DNA from: Candidatus Aerophobota bacterium
GTDB lineage: Bacteria; Aerophobota; Aerophobia; Aerophobales; JAGHCO01
Reading direction: 5' to 3'
DNA: 19,887 nt
Assembly (NCBI GenBank): GCA_021160405.1
Contig: JAGHCO010000260.1
Location: 1-19,887 of the forward strand
Below, piece after piece: positions 13,121 to 19,887 of the stretch (positions within the stretch are counted from its first letter, which is position 1; each line of letters starts with the position of its first letter). The translations under genes were made by a program, and so were the position numbers. Under the pieces are notes generated by a model. The model was not told the DNA's origin, did not search any database, and saw only the letters and a list, made by a program, of their open reading frames with translations.

Positions 13121-13478
13121 GGGGGCGATTAGGCTTCGACAGGGATAAGAATAGCAGAATAGCACACCAAGGAGCTCGGATCCCTTGTAAATCCATCCGA
13201 GAAAAAACTAAGCGCCAACACTGAATTGGCTTTAGCTGCTTAAAAGCAGCTACACCTAGCTAATTCTTTTCTCTACAGAAATAGCCAAGGTGTCAGAAAA
13301 GTAGAGATAGCTTTCTCCTGAGCAGGAGGAGGGGAAAGTGAAATGCTACTCCTGATAGCTTGCTACTTATCCCGTTTACTGGAGAAGTAACAAGCGAACT
13401 TTAAAAAGTAAACTAAGTGTGTAGAGGTTCTGGTATTGTTATCCATGGACGAGGGTTCGATTCCCTCCGCCTCCACCA
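13121..13478 (+). ncRNA. ssrA: Transfer-messenger RNA (tmRNA)
   Basis: The 5' end GGGGGCGATTAGGCTTCGAC and the 3' end with GGGTTCGATTCCC, CGCCTCC and an encoded ACCA are diagnostic. The acceptor stem pairs GGGGGCG (13121-13127) with CGCCTCC (13468-13474), with one G-U pair. The resume codon is GCC at 13214, and the tag frame reads ANTELALAA followed by TAA (13241-13243), with a small hairpin (AGCTGC/GCAGCT) around the stop. The ending LALAA fits recognition by ClpXP-type proteases. At 358 bases with both ends together it is the one-piece form, not permuted. A possible weak promoter (TTGTTT 13088-13093, TACTTA 13111-13116) lies within 35 bases upstream, and smpB lies just before. Confidence 0.97.
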
Positions 13479-13560
13479 TTTTCCTCCCAGGAGATTAAAA
13501 AACCTTACAAATCTGGTAATAGTTTAGTTTTGGGATTTTTAAGGGATTCCCCACCTTAAT

Positions 13561-13583
13561 CCTCCTTGCACAAGGGGAGGGGA
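13561..13583 (+). repeat. GC-rich imperfect hairpin (repeat family member)
   Basis: CCTCCTTG (13561-13568) pairs with CAAGG...AGG (13571-13580) around CA, with a two-base bulge, and the G-rich side continues GGGGAGG. The composition (pyrimidine arm, short loop, purine arm) resembles the hairpin at 10877-10904, suggesting diverged copies of one small element. Confidence 0.5.
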
Positions 13584-13745
13584 GGAAAGGAAGTTGATAA
13601 GTGGTAAAACGAGTTTGTCAGTAGTTCTTAGTTGGTTGAGAAATTGTCAATTTAACTAACTTTTTCGCCAAAAAAGGTTTACCATAGGGGATACCCAAAG
13701 TTCTACAGCCTTACTTTTTAGAAAAACTTACCTATTACCAAATCT

Positions 13746-13819
13746 GCTTTTCTTGAGGAAGGATTTACCCCATTAGATAGCAAGCATCTAATAGAGTTTA
13801 CCAAGTAGCAAGGAAAAGC
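13746..13819 (+). promoter_or_regulatory. Possible structured leader before dapB
   Basis: GCTTTTCTTG (13746-13755) can pair with CAAGGAAAAGC (13809-13819) with one bulged G, enclosing a perfect seven-base stem ATTAGAT/ATCTAAT (13772-13778, 13786-13792) with a seven-base loop. The similar strings ATTTACC and GTTTACC flank the inner stem. The only ribosome-binding-like sequence before dapB (AAGGA, 13810-13814) lies in the outer stem, though 20 bases from the ATG. A regulatory role is speculative. Confidence 0.35.
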
Positions 13820-13834
13820 TAACTATTTTTGCCA

Positions 13835-14617
13835 ATGATTAAAGTAATTGTTTGTGGTGCTCGAGGTAGAATGGGACAACAGATAGTTTTTGAGGTCCGA
13901 GGGGACACAACTATGAAATTGATAGGAGCTATAGAATCTCCCTATCATCCAGAGTTGGGTAAAAAATTAATTGAAGGAGTTACAGTAAGCTCTAATTTAG
14001 AAGAAGTAGTACGAGAAGAAGCAGTAATTATAGAATTTACTAATCCACCAGCTACTCTGGAACACTTAAAAGTAGCTAAGCGCAAGAAAGTTCCTATGGT
14101 TATTGGCACTACTGGGTTTCAGGCAGCTGAGTTAAATCAAATAAGAGAAGCTTCCTCCAGCATTCCTATTCTTCTTTCCCCTAATATGAGTATTGGAATT
14201 AATCTTTTATTTAAGTTAGTCCAGATAACAGCAAAAACCCTGGGTAAAGAGTTCGACAAGGAAGTTATTGAAGCTCACCATCGAAGAAAGAAAGATGCTC
14301 CCAGCGGCACGGCCAAGAGGATTGCTCAGATATTAGCTCAAACAGAGGGGAAGAAATTAGATCAAGTAGGAGTATTTGGAAGACAAGGGATAACAGGGAA
14401 AAGGAGGAAAGAAGAAATTGGTATTCATGCAGTGAGAGGAGGAAGCATTGTAGGGGATCATACTGTACTTTTTGCTGGAGAAGGAGAAAGATTAGAGATA
14501 ACTCATAGAGCTGAATCTCGCAAGATATTTGCTCGGGGAGCTATTCTATCAGCAAAGTTTATTGCTCAAAAGAAAGCCGGACTTTATGACCTTCAAGATG
14601 TTTTAGGAATAAAATGA
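13835..14617 (+). CDS. dapB: 4-hydroxy-tetrahydrodipicolinate reductase
   Basis: DapB reduces hydroxy-tetrahydrodipicolinate with NAD(P)H in diaminopimelate and lysine synthesis. The ATG at 13835 gives the canonical start MIKVIVCGARGRMG, with the Rossmann loop at residues 8-14; a TTG six bases earlier would add only two residues. Further motifs are IGTTGF, SPNMSIGINLLFKL and the active-site block EAHHRRKKDAPSGTA near residue 147, with the catalytic His and Lys. Length (260) is normal. The ATG has no well-spaced ribosome-binding site. The stop overlaps the dapL start by four bases (ATGA). Confidence 0.96.
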   Translation: MIKVIVCGARGRMGQQIVFEVRGDTTMKLIGAIESPYHPELGKKLIEGVTVSSNLEEVVREEAVIIEFTNPPATLEHLKVAKRKKVPMVIGTTGFQAAELNQIREASSSIPILLSPNMSIGINLLFKLVQITAKTLGKEFDKEVIEAHHRRKKDAPSGTAKRIAQILAQTEGKKLDQVGVFGRQGITGKRRKEEIGIHAVRGGSIVGDHTVLFAGEGERLEITHRAESRKIFARGAILSAKFIAQKKAGLYDLQDVLGIK

Positions 14618-15777
14618 GTATTAATATAGAAAAAACCAAAAGATTATCTCAACTGCCTCCCTATCTTTTTACTCAGCTGAATAGGGAAAAAGAAAAGTTA
14701 AAAGAAAAAGGGTGGGACCTTATTGATTTTGGAGTGGGAGATCCTGATTTACCTACCCCCTTGCCCATTGTTAATAGGATAATTAAAGCTTGTCAGAATC
14801 CTAAAAATCACCGTTATCCCTCTTATGAGGGCCTCATCTCCTTTCGAGAAGCGGTAAGTAAATGGTACCAAAGAAGGTTTGGAGTAACTCTGGATCCTCA
14901 AAGAGAAGTTATCACTTTAATTGGGAGTAAAGAAGGAATAGCTCATATCTGTTTGGGTCTGTTAAATCCAGGGGATATAGCTCTTATTCCCGATCCTGCT
15001 TATCCAGTTTATAAAGCCGGGGTAATCTTTGCTGGAGGAAAGCCCTTTTATCTTCCCCTGCGAGAAGAAAATGGATTCTTGCCGGTTTTGGATACTATCC
15101 CTGAGCACATAGCCCGGTCCTCAAAGATTATCTGGATAAATTATCCCAACAATCCCACGGCAGCTACGGCTACTGTAGAATTCTTTCATCAAGTGATAGA
15201 TTTTGCTCAAAAATTTAACTTAATAATCTGCCATGATTTAGCTTACTCTGAGATATCCTTTGATGGATACCAACCTCCCAGCTTACTCCAGATAAAAGAG
15301 GGAAAAGAAGTAGGGATAGAATTTCACTCTTTATCCAAGAGTTTTAATATGACTGGTTGGAGAATAGGATTCGCTGTAGGTAATACAAAAATTATTCAAA
15401 TTTTAAGAGAGGTAAAAACCAATGTAGATTCTGGCGTTTTCCAAGCTATTCAAGAAGCAGGAATAGAAGCTTTACAAATGGATGGTAAAGCTACTCGGGA
15501 AATTAAGAAAATTTACCAAAGAAGAAGAGATATTCTGGTAGATGGTCTTAGAAAATTGGGATGGAAAGTTAATCCTCCTCAAGCTACCTTTTACGTTTGG
15601 GTAAAGGTTCCCGAGAAAAAATCTTCCTTAAAATTCACTTTAGAACTTTTAATAAAATATGGGATAGTGGTTACTCCCGGAGTAGGATTTGGTCCTTCAG
15701 GAGAGGGATATATAAGAATTGCTTTAACTGTAGAGGAAGAGAAAATAAAAGAAGCTATACAAAGGTTAAAAAAGTAA
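14614..15777 (+). CDS. dapL: LL-diaminopimelate aminotransferase (DapL type)
   Basis: This PLP-dependent class I/II aminotransferase converts tetrahydrodipicolinate directly to LL-diaminopimelate using glutamate, bypassing the succinyl or acetyl steps. Seen in the 387 residues: DFGVGDPDLPTP near the N-terminus, NYPNNPTAA, the PLP lysine K242 in SLSKSFNMTGWRIGFAVGN, and the C-terminal phosphate/carboxylate Arg in EGYIRIAL. The sequence is close in style to the DapL2 group, but related aspartate-type aminotransferases share these motifs. The four-base overlap with dapB strongly supports the lysine-pathway role. pdxJ follows after 19 bases. Confidence 0.88.
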   Translation: MSINIEKTKRLSQLPPYLFTQLNREKEKLKEKGWDLIDFGVGDPDLPTPLPIVNRIIKACQNPKNHRYPSYEGLISFREAVSKWYQRRFGVTLDPQREVITLIGSKEGIAHICLGLLNPGDIALIPDPAYPVYKAGVIFAGGKPFYLPLREENGFLPVLDTIPEHIARSSKIIWINYPNNPTAATATVEFFHQVIDFAQKFNLIICHDLAYSEISFDGYQPPSLLQIKEGKEVGIEFHSLSKSFNMTGWRIGFAVGNTKIIQILREVKTNVDSGVFQAIQEAGIEALQMDGKATREIKKIYQRRRDILVDGLRKLGWKVNPPQATFYVWVKVPEKKSSLKFTLELLIKYGIVVTPGVGFGPSGEGYIRIALTVEEEKIKEAIQRLKK

Positions 15778-15796
15778 CCTTTTAAAAGGAGATGAA

Positions 15797-16516
15797 ATGC
15801 CCAGATTAAGTGTAAACGTTGATCATATAGCTACTTTACGTGAGGCTCGAAGGTCTAAGGAGCCCGACCCAGTTACTGCTGCACTTTTAGCAGAATTAGG
15901 AGGAGCTAAAGGGATTACTGTCCACTTAAGAGAAGATAGAAGGCACATACAGGAAAGGGACCTGGAATTATTGAGAGAAGTTATAAAAACAAAATTAGAC
16001 CTGGAAATGGGGCTTAGCGAAGGAGCAGTTAAAATAGCTTTGAGGATACATCCAGAGCTTGCTACTCTGGTTCCGGAGAAAAGGGAAGAAGTTACTACTG
16101 AGGGAGGACTGGATTTGTCTAAACCAAATCTCAGCAGATTAGAAGAGGTCATTTCTCTTTTACATGAGGGGAAAATTTTAGTTTCCCTTTTCATTAATCC
16201 CACACCTGATAGTGTTAAAAAAGCTCACAAACTTGGAGCTGATTTCGTTGAACTTCACACTGGTTTATATGCTGAGGCTAAGAACCCTCTCGAAGTTTCC
16301 ACAGAAATAGAAAAAATCGCTGGAGCAGCTATCTTAGCAAAGAAACTGGGGATGGGGGTAAATGCTGGTCATGGATTAAATTATCAAAATGTAGAAAAGG
16401 TCTGCTTGATAAGGGAGATAGAAGAGTTCAGTATTGGTCACTCCATTATAGCCCGAGCTTGTTTAGTAGGAATAAGGGAAGCTGTTCAGGAAATGATAAG
16501 ATTAATTGAACAATAA
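15797..16516 (+). CDS. pdxJ: Pyridoxine 5'-phosphate synthase
   Basis: PdxJ condenses 1-deoxyxylulose 5-phosphate with 3-amino-2-oxopropyl phosphate to make pyridoxine phosphate. The 239-residue TIM barrel begins RLSVNVDHIATLREAR (N7, D9, H10), continues with GITVHLREDRRHI (H43, R45) and LDLEMG (E70), and ends with VNAGHGLNY and the phosphate-binding EFSIGHSIIARA. All expected active-site residues are present. AAAGGAG precedes the ATG. This is the DXP-dependent B6 route rather than the PdxS/PdxT route usual in Bacillota. It lies between dapL, a PLP enzyme, and acpS, with a 3-base gap to the latter. Confidence 0.96.
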   Translation: MPRLSVNVDHIATLREARRSKEPDPVTAALLAELGGAKGITVHLREDRRHIQERDLELLREVIKTKLDLEMGLSEGAVKIALRIHPELATLVPEKREEVTTEGGLDLSKPNLSRLEEVISLLHEGKILVSLFINPTPDSVKKAHKLGADFVELHTGLYAEAKNPLEVSTEIEKIAGAAILAKKLGMGVNAGHGLNYQNVEKVCLIREIEEFSIGHSIIARACLVGIREAVQEMIRLIEQ

Positions 16517-16519
16517 ATA

Positions 16520-16909
16520 ATGATTAAGGGTATAGGGGTAGATTTAATTGAAATAGAAAGAATAGAAAAAGCTCTGCAAAAGTGGGATGAGTTATTAGAA
16601 AAGAAAATTCTTACTCCAAGAGAAATTGAAGAAATTGAGTATCGAAGAATTAGGAGAAGGAGAAAACTATCCTTTATAGCGGGAAGATTTGCTGCTAAGG
16701 AAGCTATTTTTAAATCCTTAGGAATAGCTCCTCGATGGCAGGAAGTGGATGTTCTTCCAGGAGAAAAAGGTGCCCCTTTAGTTACTCTTCATAGGGAGAC
16801 TTTGAAATTGTCCCAAAATAAAGGGATAAAAAAGATGCTGGTGAGTATTTCACATACTCGCAATCTTGCTTTAGCTCAAGCAATAGCTTTAGGAGATTCA
16901 CTAACCTAA
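16520..16909 (+). CDS. acpS: Holo-[acyl-carrier-protein] synthase
   Basis: AcpS moves 4'-phosphopantetheine from CoA to a Ser of acyl carrier protein. The 129-residue protein shows the magnesium residues D8 (GIGVDLIEIERI) and E61 (FAAKEAIFKSLG) and the C-terminal SISHTRNLALAQAI. It starts three bases after the pdxJ stop, a neighbourhood seen in many bacteria, and is probably the last gene of the dapB-dapL-pdxJ-acpS unit. A 113-base gap follows before nnr. Length and motifs are typical. Confidence 0.95.
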   Translation: MIKGIGVDLIEIERIEKALQKWDELLEKKILTPREIEEIEYRRIRRRRKLSFIAGRFAAKEAIFKSLGIAPRWQEVDVLPGEKGAPLVTLHRETLKLSQNKGIKKMLVSISHTRNLALAQAIALGDSLT

Positions 16910-17022
16910 TCAAGCATTCCCAAAATAGTCAAGATAGTCCAATGGTCAGTTAGTCCTTAGTCAAAAAACTCTATCCGAAGCTAAAGTTGTTGACTATACA
17001 CTAATTTAAGAAAGGATAACAA
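16910..17022 (+). other. Gap between acpS and nnr with repeated TAGTC motif
   Basis: The sequence 16925-16961 carries TAGTC four times and GGTC once in irregular spacing, so it is locally repetitive. No clear hairpin terminator or two-box promoter is visible, although TTGACT occurs at 16990. The nnr ribosome-binding site AAAGGA lies at 17011-17015. Confidence 0.45.
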
Positions 17023-18582
17023 ATGAAACTTCTTACCTGTAATGAAATGCGTGAGTTAGATAGTCTAGCTATAGAAAAGATAGGTATTCCTGGACTAGTT
17101 TTGATGGAAAATGCAGGGGAAAAAGTAGCAGAATTAATAGAGGAAAAATGTTCTCCTTTGTCAGGAAAATTAATTTATATATTTTGTGGAAGAGGAAACA
17201 ACGGGGGAGATGGTTTGGTAGCAGCCAGACACTTATTTAATAAAAGATGTCGGGTAAGAGTATTTCTTGCTACTCAAAAGGATAAACTTAAGGGGGATGC
17301 AGCTACTAATCTTAAGATTGCTTTAAATATTGGAATTGACGTTAGAGAAATAGTTTCCGAAAGTGATGTTTTTTCTTTAAAAAAGGAACTTGAAAAAAAG
17401 AGAGTAATAGTTGATGCTCTTTTGGGAACGGGAGCAAAGGGAGCTCCCCGGGGAGTAATTAAAGAATTAATTAAATTAATTAATTCTTTGGAGGGAAACG
17501 TGGTAGCTGTAGATATTCCCAGTGGAGTGGATGCTGATACAGGAGAGGTTCCCGGAGAAGCTGTAAAAGCTAAATGGACAGTAACTTTTGCCTATCCTAA
17601 AAGAGGTCTGTATCTTTATCCGGGGATGGACTACACAGGGAAGATAAAAGTAGTAGATATTGGGATTCCCTATAATTTACTGGATGAGGGAAAGATTAAA
17701 TCTAATCTTTTTATCCGGGAAGATGTTCCACCCAATCTATTTTTTCGAAAGCCATCCTCTCATAAAGGGAGTTTTGGGCATCTTTTAGTGATAGCTGGAT
17801 CACGGGGAATGACAGGAGCAGGAGCTTTAGCTAGTCTTGCTGCTTTAAGGGTGGGAGCGGGGTTGGTTACTTTAGGGATTCCTTGCAGTTTAAACCCTAT
17901 CTTAGAGATGAAATTAACTGAGGTTATGACTCTGCCTCTTCCTGAAACTGAGGAAGGGACTCTCTCTTTAAAAGCTCTTGATAAAATATGTCAGTTTGCT
18001 CGTCGCTGCAAGGCTCTGGTTTTAGGGCCTGGTCTTTCCACTCAAGAAGAAACTAAGGAACTGGTAAAAAAGATAATGGTTTCTCTAAAAATTCCTCTGG
18101 TTCTTGATGCTGATGGGATAACTGCCTTAGCAGAAAATACAAAACTTATTGCTCAGTATCCAGCTCCTCTTATTATTACTCCTCATCCTGGTGAGTTGAG
18201 TAGGCTTTTATCTATTTCCATACCCGAGGTGCAAAAAGACAGAATTTTCTCATCTAAAATTTTAGCTGAAAAAACAGGAAAAATTGCCATTTTAAAAGGA
18301 GCACGAACAGTAATTACTGACGAGCAAGGTAACAGTTGGGTTAATTCTACAGGAAATCCTGGGATGGCCAGTGGGGGAAGTGGGGATGTTCTTTCAGGAA
18401 TACTTGGAGGATTTTTAGTCCAGGGGATGGGTCCCCTAATGGCAGCTAAAATAGGAGTCTATTTGCATGGATTATCAGCAGATTTAGTGGTAAAAGAAAA
18501 AGGACAATTAAGTTTAATTGCCGGAGATATATTGGAAAATATACCTCAGGCTATAAGGAGTTTAAAAAATGGATGTTGCTGA
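17023..18582 (+). CDS. nnr: Bifunctional NAD(P)H-hydrate epimerase/dehydratase
   Basis: This repair enzyme converts damaged hydrated NAD(P)H back to NAD(P)H. The N-terminal YjeF-type epimerase domain (about 1-215) has the motif GRGNNGGDG at 56-64 and VDALLGTG. The C-terminal ribokinase-like domain (about 235-515) is the ADP- or ATP-dependent dehydratase, with HKGSFGHLLVIAGS near 247, ALVLGPGLS, ITPHPGELSRLL and the nucleotide-binding NPGMASGGSGDVLSG near 446-460. At 519 residues it is the normal fused form (NnrE plus NnrD). AAAGGA precedes the ATG. The end overlaps rho by 14 bases, suggesting coupled translation. Confidence 0.95.
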   Translation: MKLLTCNEMRELDSLAIEKIGIPGLVLMENAGEKVAELIEEKCSPLSGKLIYIFCGRGNNGGDGLVAARHLFNKRCRVRVFLATQKDKLKGDAATNLKIALNIGIDVREIVSESDVFSLKKELEKKRVIVDALLGTGAKGAPRGVIKELIKLINSLEGNVVAVDIPSGVDADTGEVPGEAVKAKWTVTFAYPKRGLYLYPGMDYTGKIKVVDIGIPYNLLDEGKIKSNLFIREDVPPNLFFRKPSSHKGSFGHLLVIAGSRGMTGAGALASLAALRVGAGLVTLGIPCSLNPILEMKLTEVMTLPLPETEEGTLSLKALDKICQFARRCKALVLGPGLSTQEETKELVKKIMVSLKIPLVLDADGITALAENTKLIAQYPAPLIITPHPGELSRLLSISIPEVQKDRIFSSKILAEKTGKIAILKGARTVITDEQGNSWVNSTGNPGMASGGSGDVLSGILGGFLVQGMGPLMAAKIGVYLHGLSADLVVKEKGQLSLIAGDILENIPQAIRSLKNGCC

Positions 18583-19837
18583 GCTTCAAAAGAAAAATAT
18601 CACTGAGTTGCATAGGGAAGCAGCTAAGAGAGGGATTACCGACTACAAACATTTGAAAAAGCAAGACCTCATTTTTAAAATTATTCAAGATGAAATTGAT
18701 CGTGAACAAATTGCTTATGGATCTGGAGTGTTGGACATCTTAGCTGAGGGATATGGATTCTTAAGGTCAAATTATCTATCCGGATCTGATGACATATACG
18801 TTTCCCCATCTCAGATTAAACGCTTTGACTTAAGAGGAGGAGATACGGTGAGTGGGCAGATAAGACCTCCTAAAGAAAATGAGAATTACTTTGCTCTATT
18901 GAAAGTAGAATTAGTAAATGGAGAGGAACCAGAAAAAGCAAGAAACAGAACTCTCTTCGAAAATCTTACCCCTCTTTATCCCTATGAAAGAATCATTCTG
19001 GAAAATTCCTCTGGTGATATCTCTCCCAGGTTAATTGATCTTATATGCCCTATAGGAAAAGGACAAAGAGGATTAATTGTAGCCCCCCCAAAAACAGGGA
19101 AAACAATTCTTCTGCAGAAAATTGCCAATGCTATCACAGAAAATTATCCCGAAATTGAGCTTATAGTACTGTTAATTGATGAACGCCCTGAGGAAGTTAC
19201 TGATATGCAGAGATCAGTTAAGGGAGAAGTAGCTTTTTCCACTTTTGATGAACCAGCTAAAAATCAAATTAAAGTAGCAGAATTGGTTATCGAAAAAGCT
19301 AAAAGATTAGTGGAACAGAGAAAAGATGTGGTTATTCTTCTGGATAGTATTACCAGATTAGCCAGAGCCTACAATCTCTTAATGCCTACCAGTGGCAAAG
19401 TCCTCTCAGGAGGAATAGATGCCAATACTTTGCATCATCCAAAAAGATTCTTCGGAGCAGCCAGAAAAGTGGAAGAGGGAGGAAGTTTAACTATATTAGC
19501 TACAGCTTTGGTAGAAACAGGGAGTAAAATGGATGAAGTGATATTTGAAGAGTTTAAAGGAACAGGAAATATGGAACTTCGGCTTACCAGGGAGTTAGCA
19601 GAGAGAAGAATCTTTCCAGCTATAGATATTAACAGGTCGGGAACCAGAAAAGAAGAGCTTCTTTTAACTAAGAAAGAATTAAAAATAATTTGGAGTTTGC
19701 GAGACTATTTAAATCGACAAAATCTTAAAGAACCTATAGAAGCAGTAATTGAAGTGATGAGAAAAACTAAGAACAATAAACAATTCTTGGATATCGTTTC
19801 TCATCTGGAAAAGAATTCATCCATATTTAAGGAGTAA
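18569..19837 (+). CDS. rho: Transcription termination factor Rho
   Basis: Rho is a hexameric RNA-dependent helicase that ends transcription. The 422 residues show the N-terminal helical domain (LQKKNITELHREAAKRGI), the cold-shock RNA-binding domain with GYGFLR at 61-66 and DDIYVSPSQIKRF, Walker A PPKTGKT at 173-179, Walker B VVILLDS at 254-260, the DERPEEVTDMQRSVKGEV block, and the C-terminal GTGNMELRLTRELAERRIFPAIDI. There is no long N-terminal insertion of the kind found in some phyla. AAGGAG (18555-18560) lies eight bases before the ATG, inside the nnr 3' end. rpmE follows immediately, a common rho-rpmE order. Confidence 0.97.
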   Translation: MDVAELQKKNITELHREAAKRGITDYKHLKKQDLIFKIIQDEIDREQIAYGSGVLDILAEGYGFLRSNYLSGSDDIYVSPSQIKRFDLRGGDTVSGQIRPPKENENYFALLKVELVNGEEPEKARNRTLFENLTPLYPYERIILENSSGDISPRLIDLICPIGKGQRGLIVAPPKTGKTILLQKIANAITENYPEIELIVLLIDERPEEVTDMQRSVKGEVAFSTFDEPAKNQIKVAELVIEKAKRLVEQRKDVVILLDSITRLARAYNLLMPTSGKVLSGGIDANTLHHPKRFFGAARKVEEGGSLTILATALVETGSKMDEVIFEEFKGTGNMELRLTRELAERRIFPAIDINRSGTRKEELLLTKKELKIIWSLRDYLNRQNLKEPIEAVIEVMRKTKNNKQFLDIVSHLEKNSSIFKE

Positions 19838-19842
19838 ATTAA

Positions 19843-19887
19843 ATGAAAAAAGGAATACACCCACCCTATAAACCTACAGTGATAAGA
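19843..19887 (+). CDS. rpmE: 50S ribosomal protein L31, 3' partial
   Basis: Fifteen codons are visible before the window ends, reading MKKGIHPPYKPTVIR, the typical L31 N-terminus. AAGGAG at 19829-19834 lies eight bases before the ATG and overlaps the end of rho. The position directly after rho supports the assignment. Too little is visible to tell whether this is the zinc-binding (Cys) form. Confidence 0.85.
   Translation, partial: MKKGIHPPYKPTVIR

Larger units (their letters stand above)
13479..13834 (+). other. Long non-coding gap between ssrA and dapB
   Basis: This 356-base stretch has no convincing gene. It begins with a weak CTCC/GGAG stem before an A-run just after ssrA. A GC-rich imperfect hairpin follows at 13561-13583, then AT-rich sequence. 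The last 90 bases can fold into a long stem with an inner hairpin (13746-13819). I see no L-box lysine riboswitch consensus and no promoter with two good boxes, although one must lie here or upstream to drive dapB. Confidence 0.6.

Noticed and set aside
13479..13834. Lysine riboswitch before dapB
   Set aside because: I could not find the conserved L-box core, only simple stems.
15823..16203. Minus-strand 126-codon frame inside pdxJ
   Set aside because: Shadow of pdxJ, which has all its active-site motifs; the antisense product is low-complexity Ser-rich.

Overview
The window is AT-rich, densely packed bacterial chromosome made mostly of conserved housekeeping genes, with short intergenic gaps rich in small palindromes and dispersed repeats. 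It shows no phage, transposase or CRISPR locus. The gene content (rho-rpmE, rpsO-pnp, ftsK-pgsA-pgpA, smpB-ssrA, dapB with a DapL-type aminotransferase, a DXP-dependent pdxJ, a lone AMMECR1-type protein and minor prepilins) fits an uncultured, probably anaerobic bacterium outside the classical Bacillota and Enterobacteria. I cannot name the phylum from sequence alone. Non-ATG starts are common (rpsO GTG; rpsU and smpB TTG; probably two others).

Layout. Positions 1-1100 (+) hold two half-size chromate-transporter (CHR) genes, the first cut by the window edge. From 11352 down to 1217 runs a long minus-strand block: a small unknown gene, three type II/IV minor prepilins (FimT/GspH-, GspI/PilV- and GspJ-like), rpsO, pnp, rpsU, fmt, an AMMECR1-domain gene, a nicotinamidase-like hydrolase, ftsK, pgsA and pgpA. 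Clear sigma-70-type promoters are visible before rpsO, before rpsU and before the small unknown gene. From 11518 to the end everything is on the plus strand: a small membrane-anchored unknown protein, an orphan rnfE-like gene, smpB, ssrA (tmRNA, encoded tag ANTELALAA), a 356-base non-coding gap, then dapB-dapL-pdxJ-acpS and nnr-rho-rpmE (rpmE cut by the edge).

How the genes work together. rpsO/pnp/rpsU/fmt serve translation and RNA turnover. ftsK, pgsA and pgpA serve chromosome segregation and phosphatidylglycerol synthesis. smpB and ssrA form the trans-translation system. dapB and dapL overlap and give the short LL-diaminopimelate route to lysine and peptidoglycan; pdxJ next to them makes the B6 vitamer from which the PLP of DapL derives. 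nnr repairs hydrated NAD(P)H, and rho terminates transcription.

The least ordinary parts lie between genes: the repeat-built region at the 5' end of fmt, where the well-placed ATG is one base out of frame; a perfect 30-base palindrome across the fmt stop; three tandem 34-base palindromic units (10949-11042); a divergent pair of unknown small genes with near-consensus promoters and a palindromic operator-like site (11399-11419); a 26-base repeat found before two unrelated genes; and an orphan rnfE whose 5' end seems disrupted by a repeat insertion. I did not find a convincing new multi-gene system; the divergent unknown pair is the best candidate for new biology.
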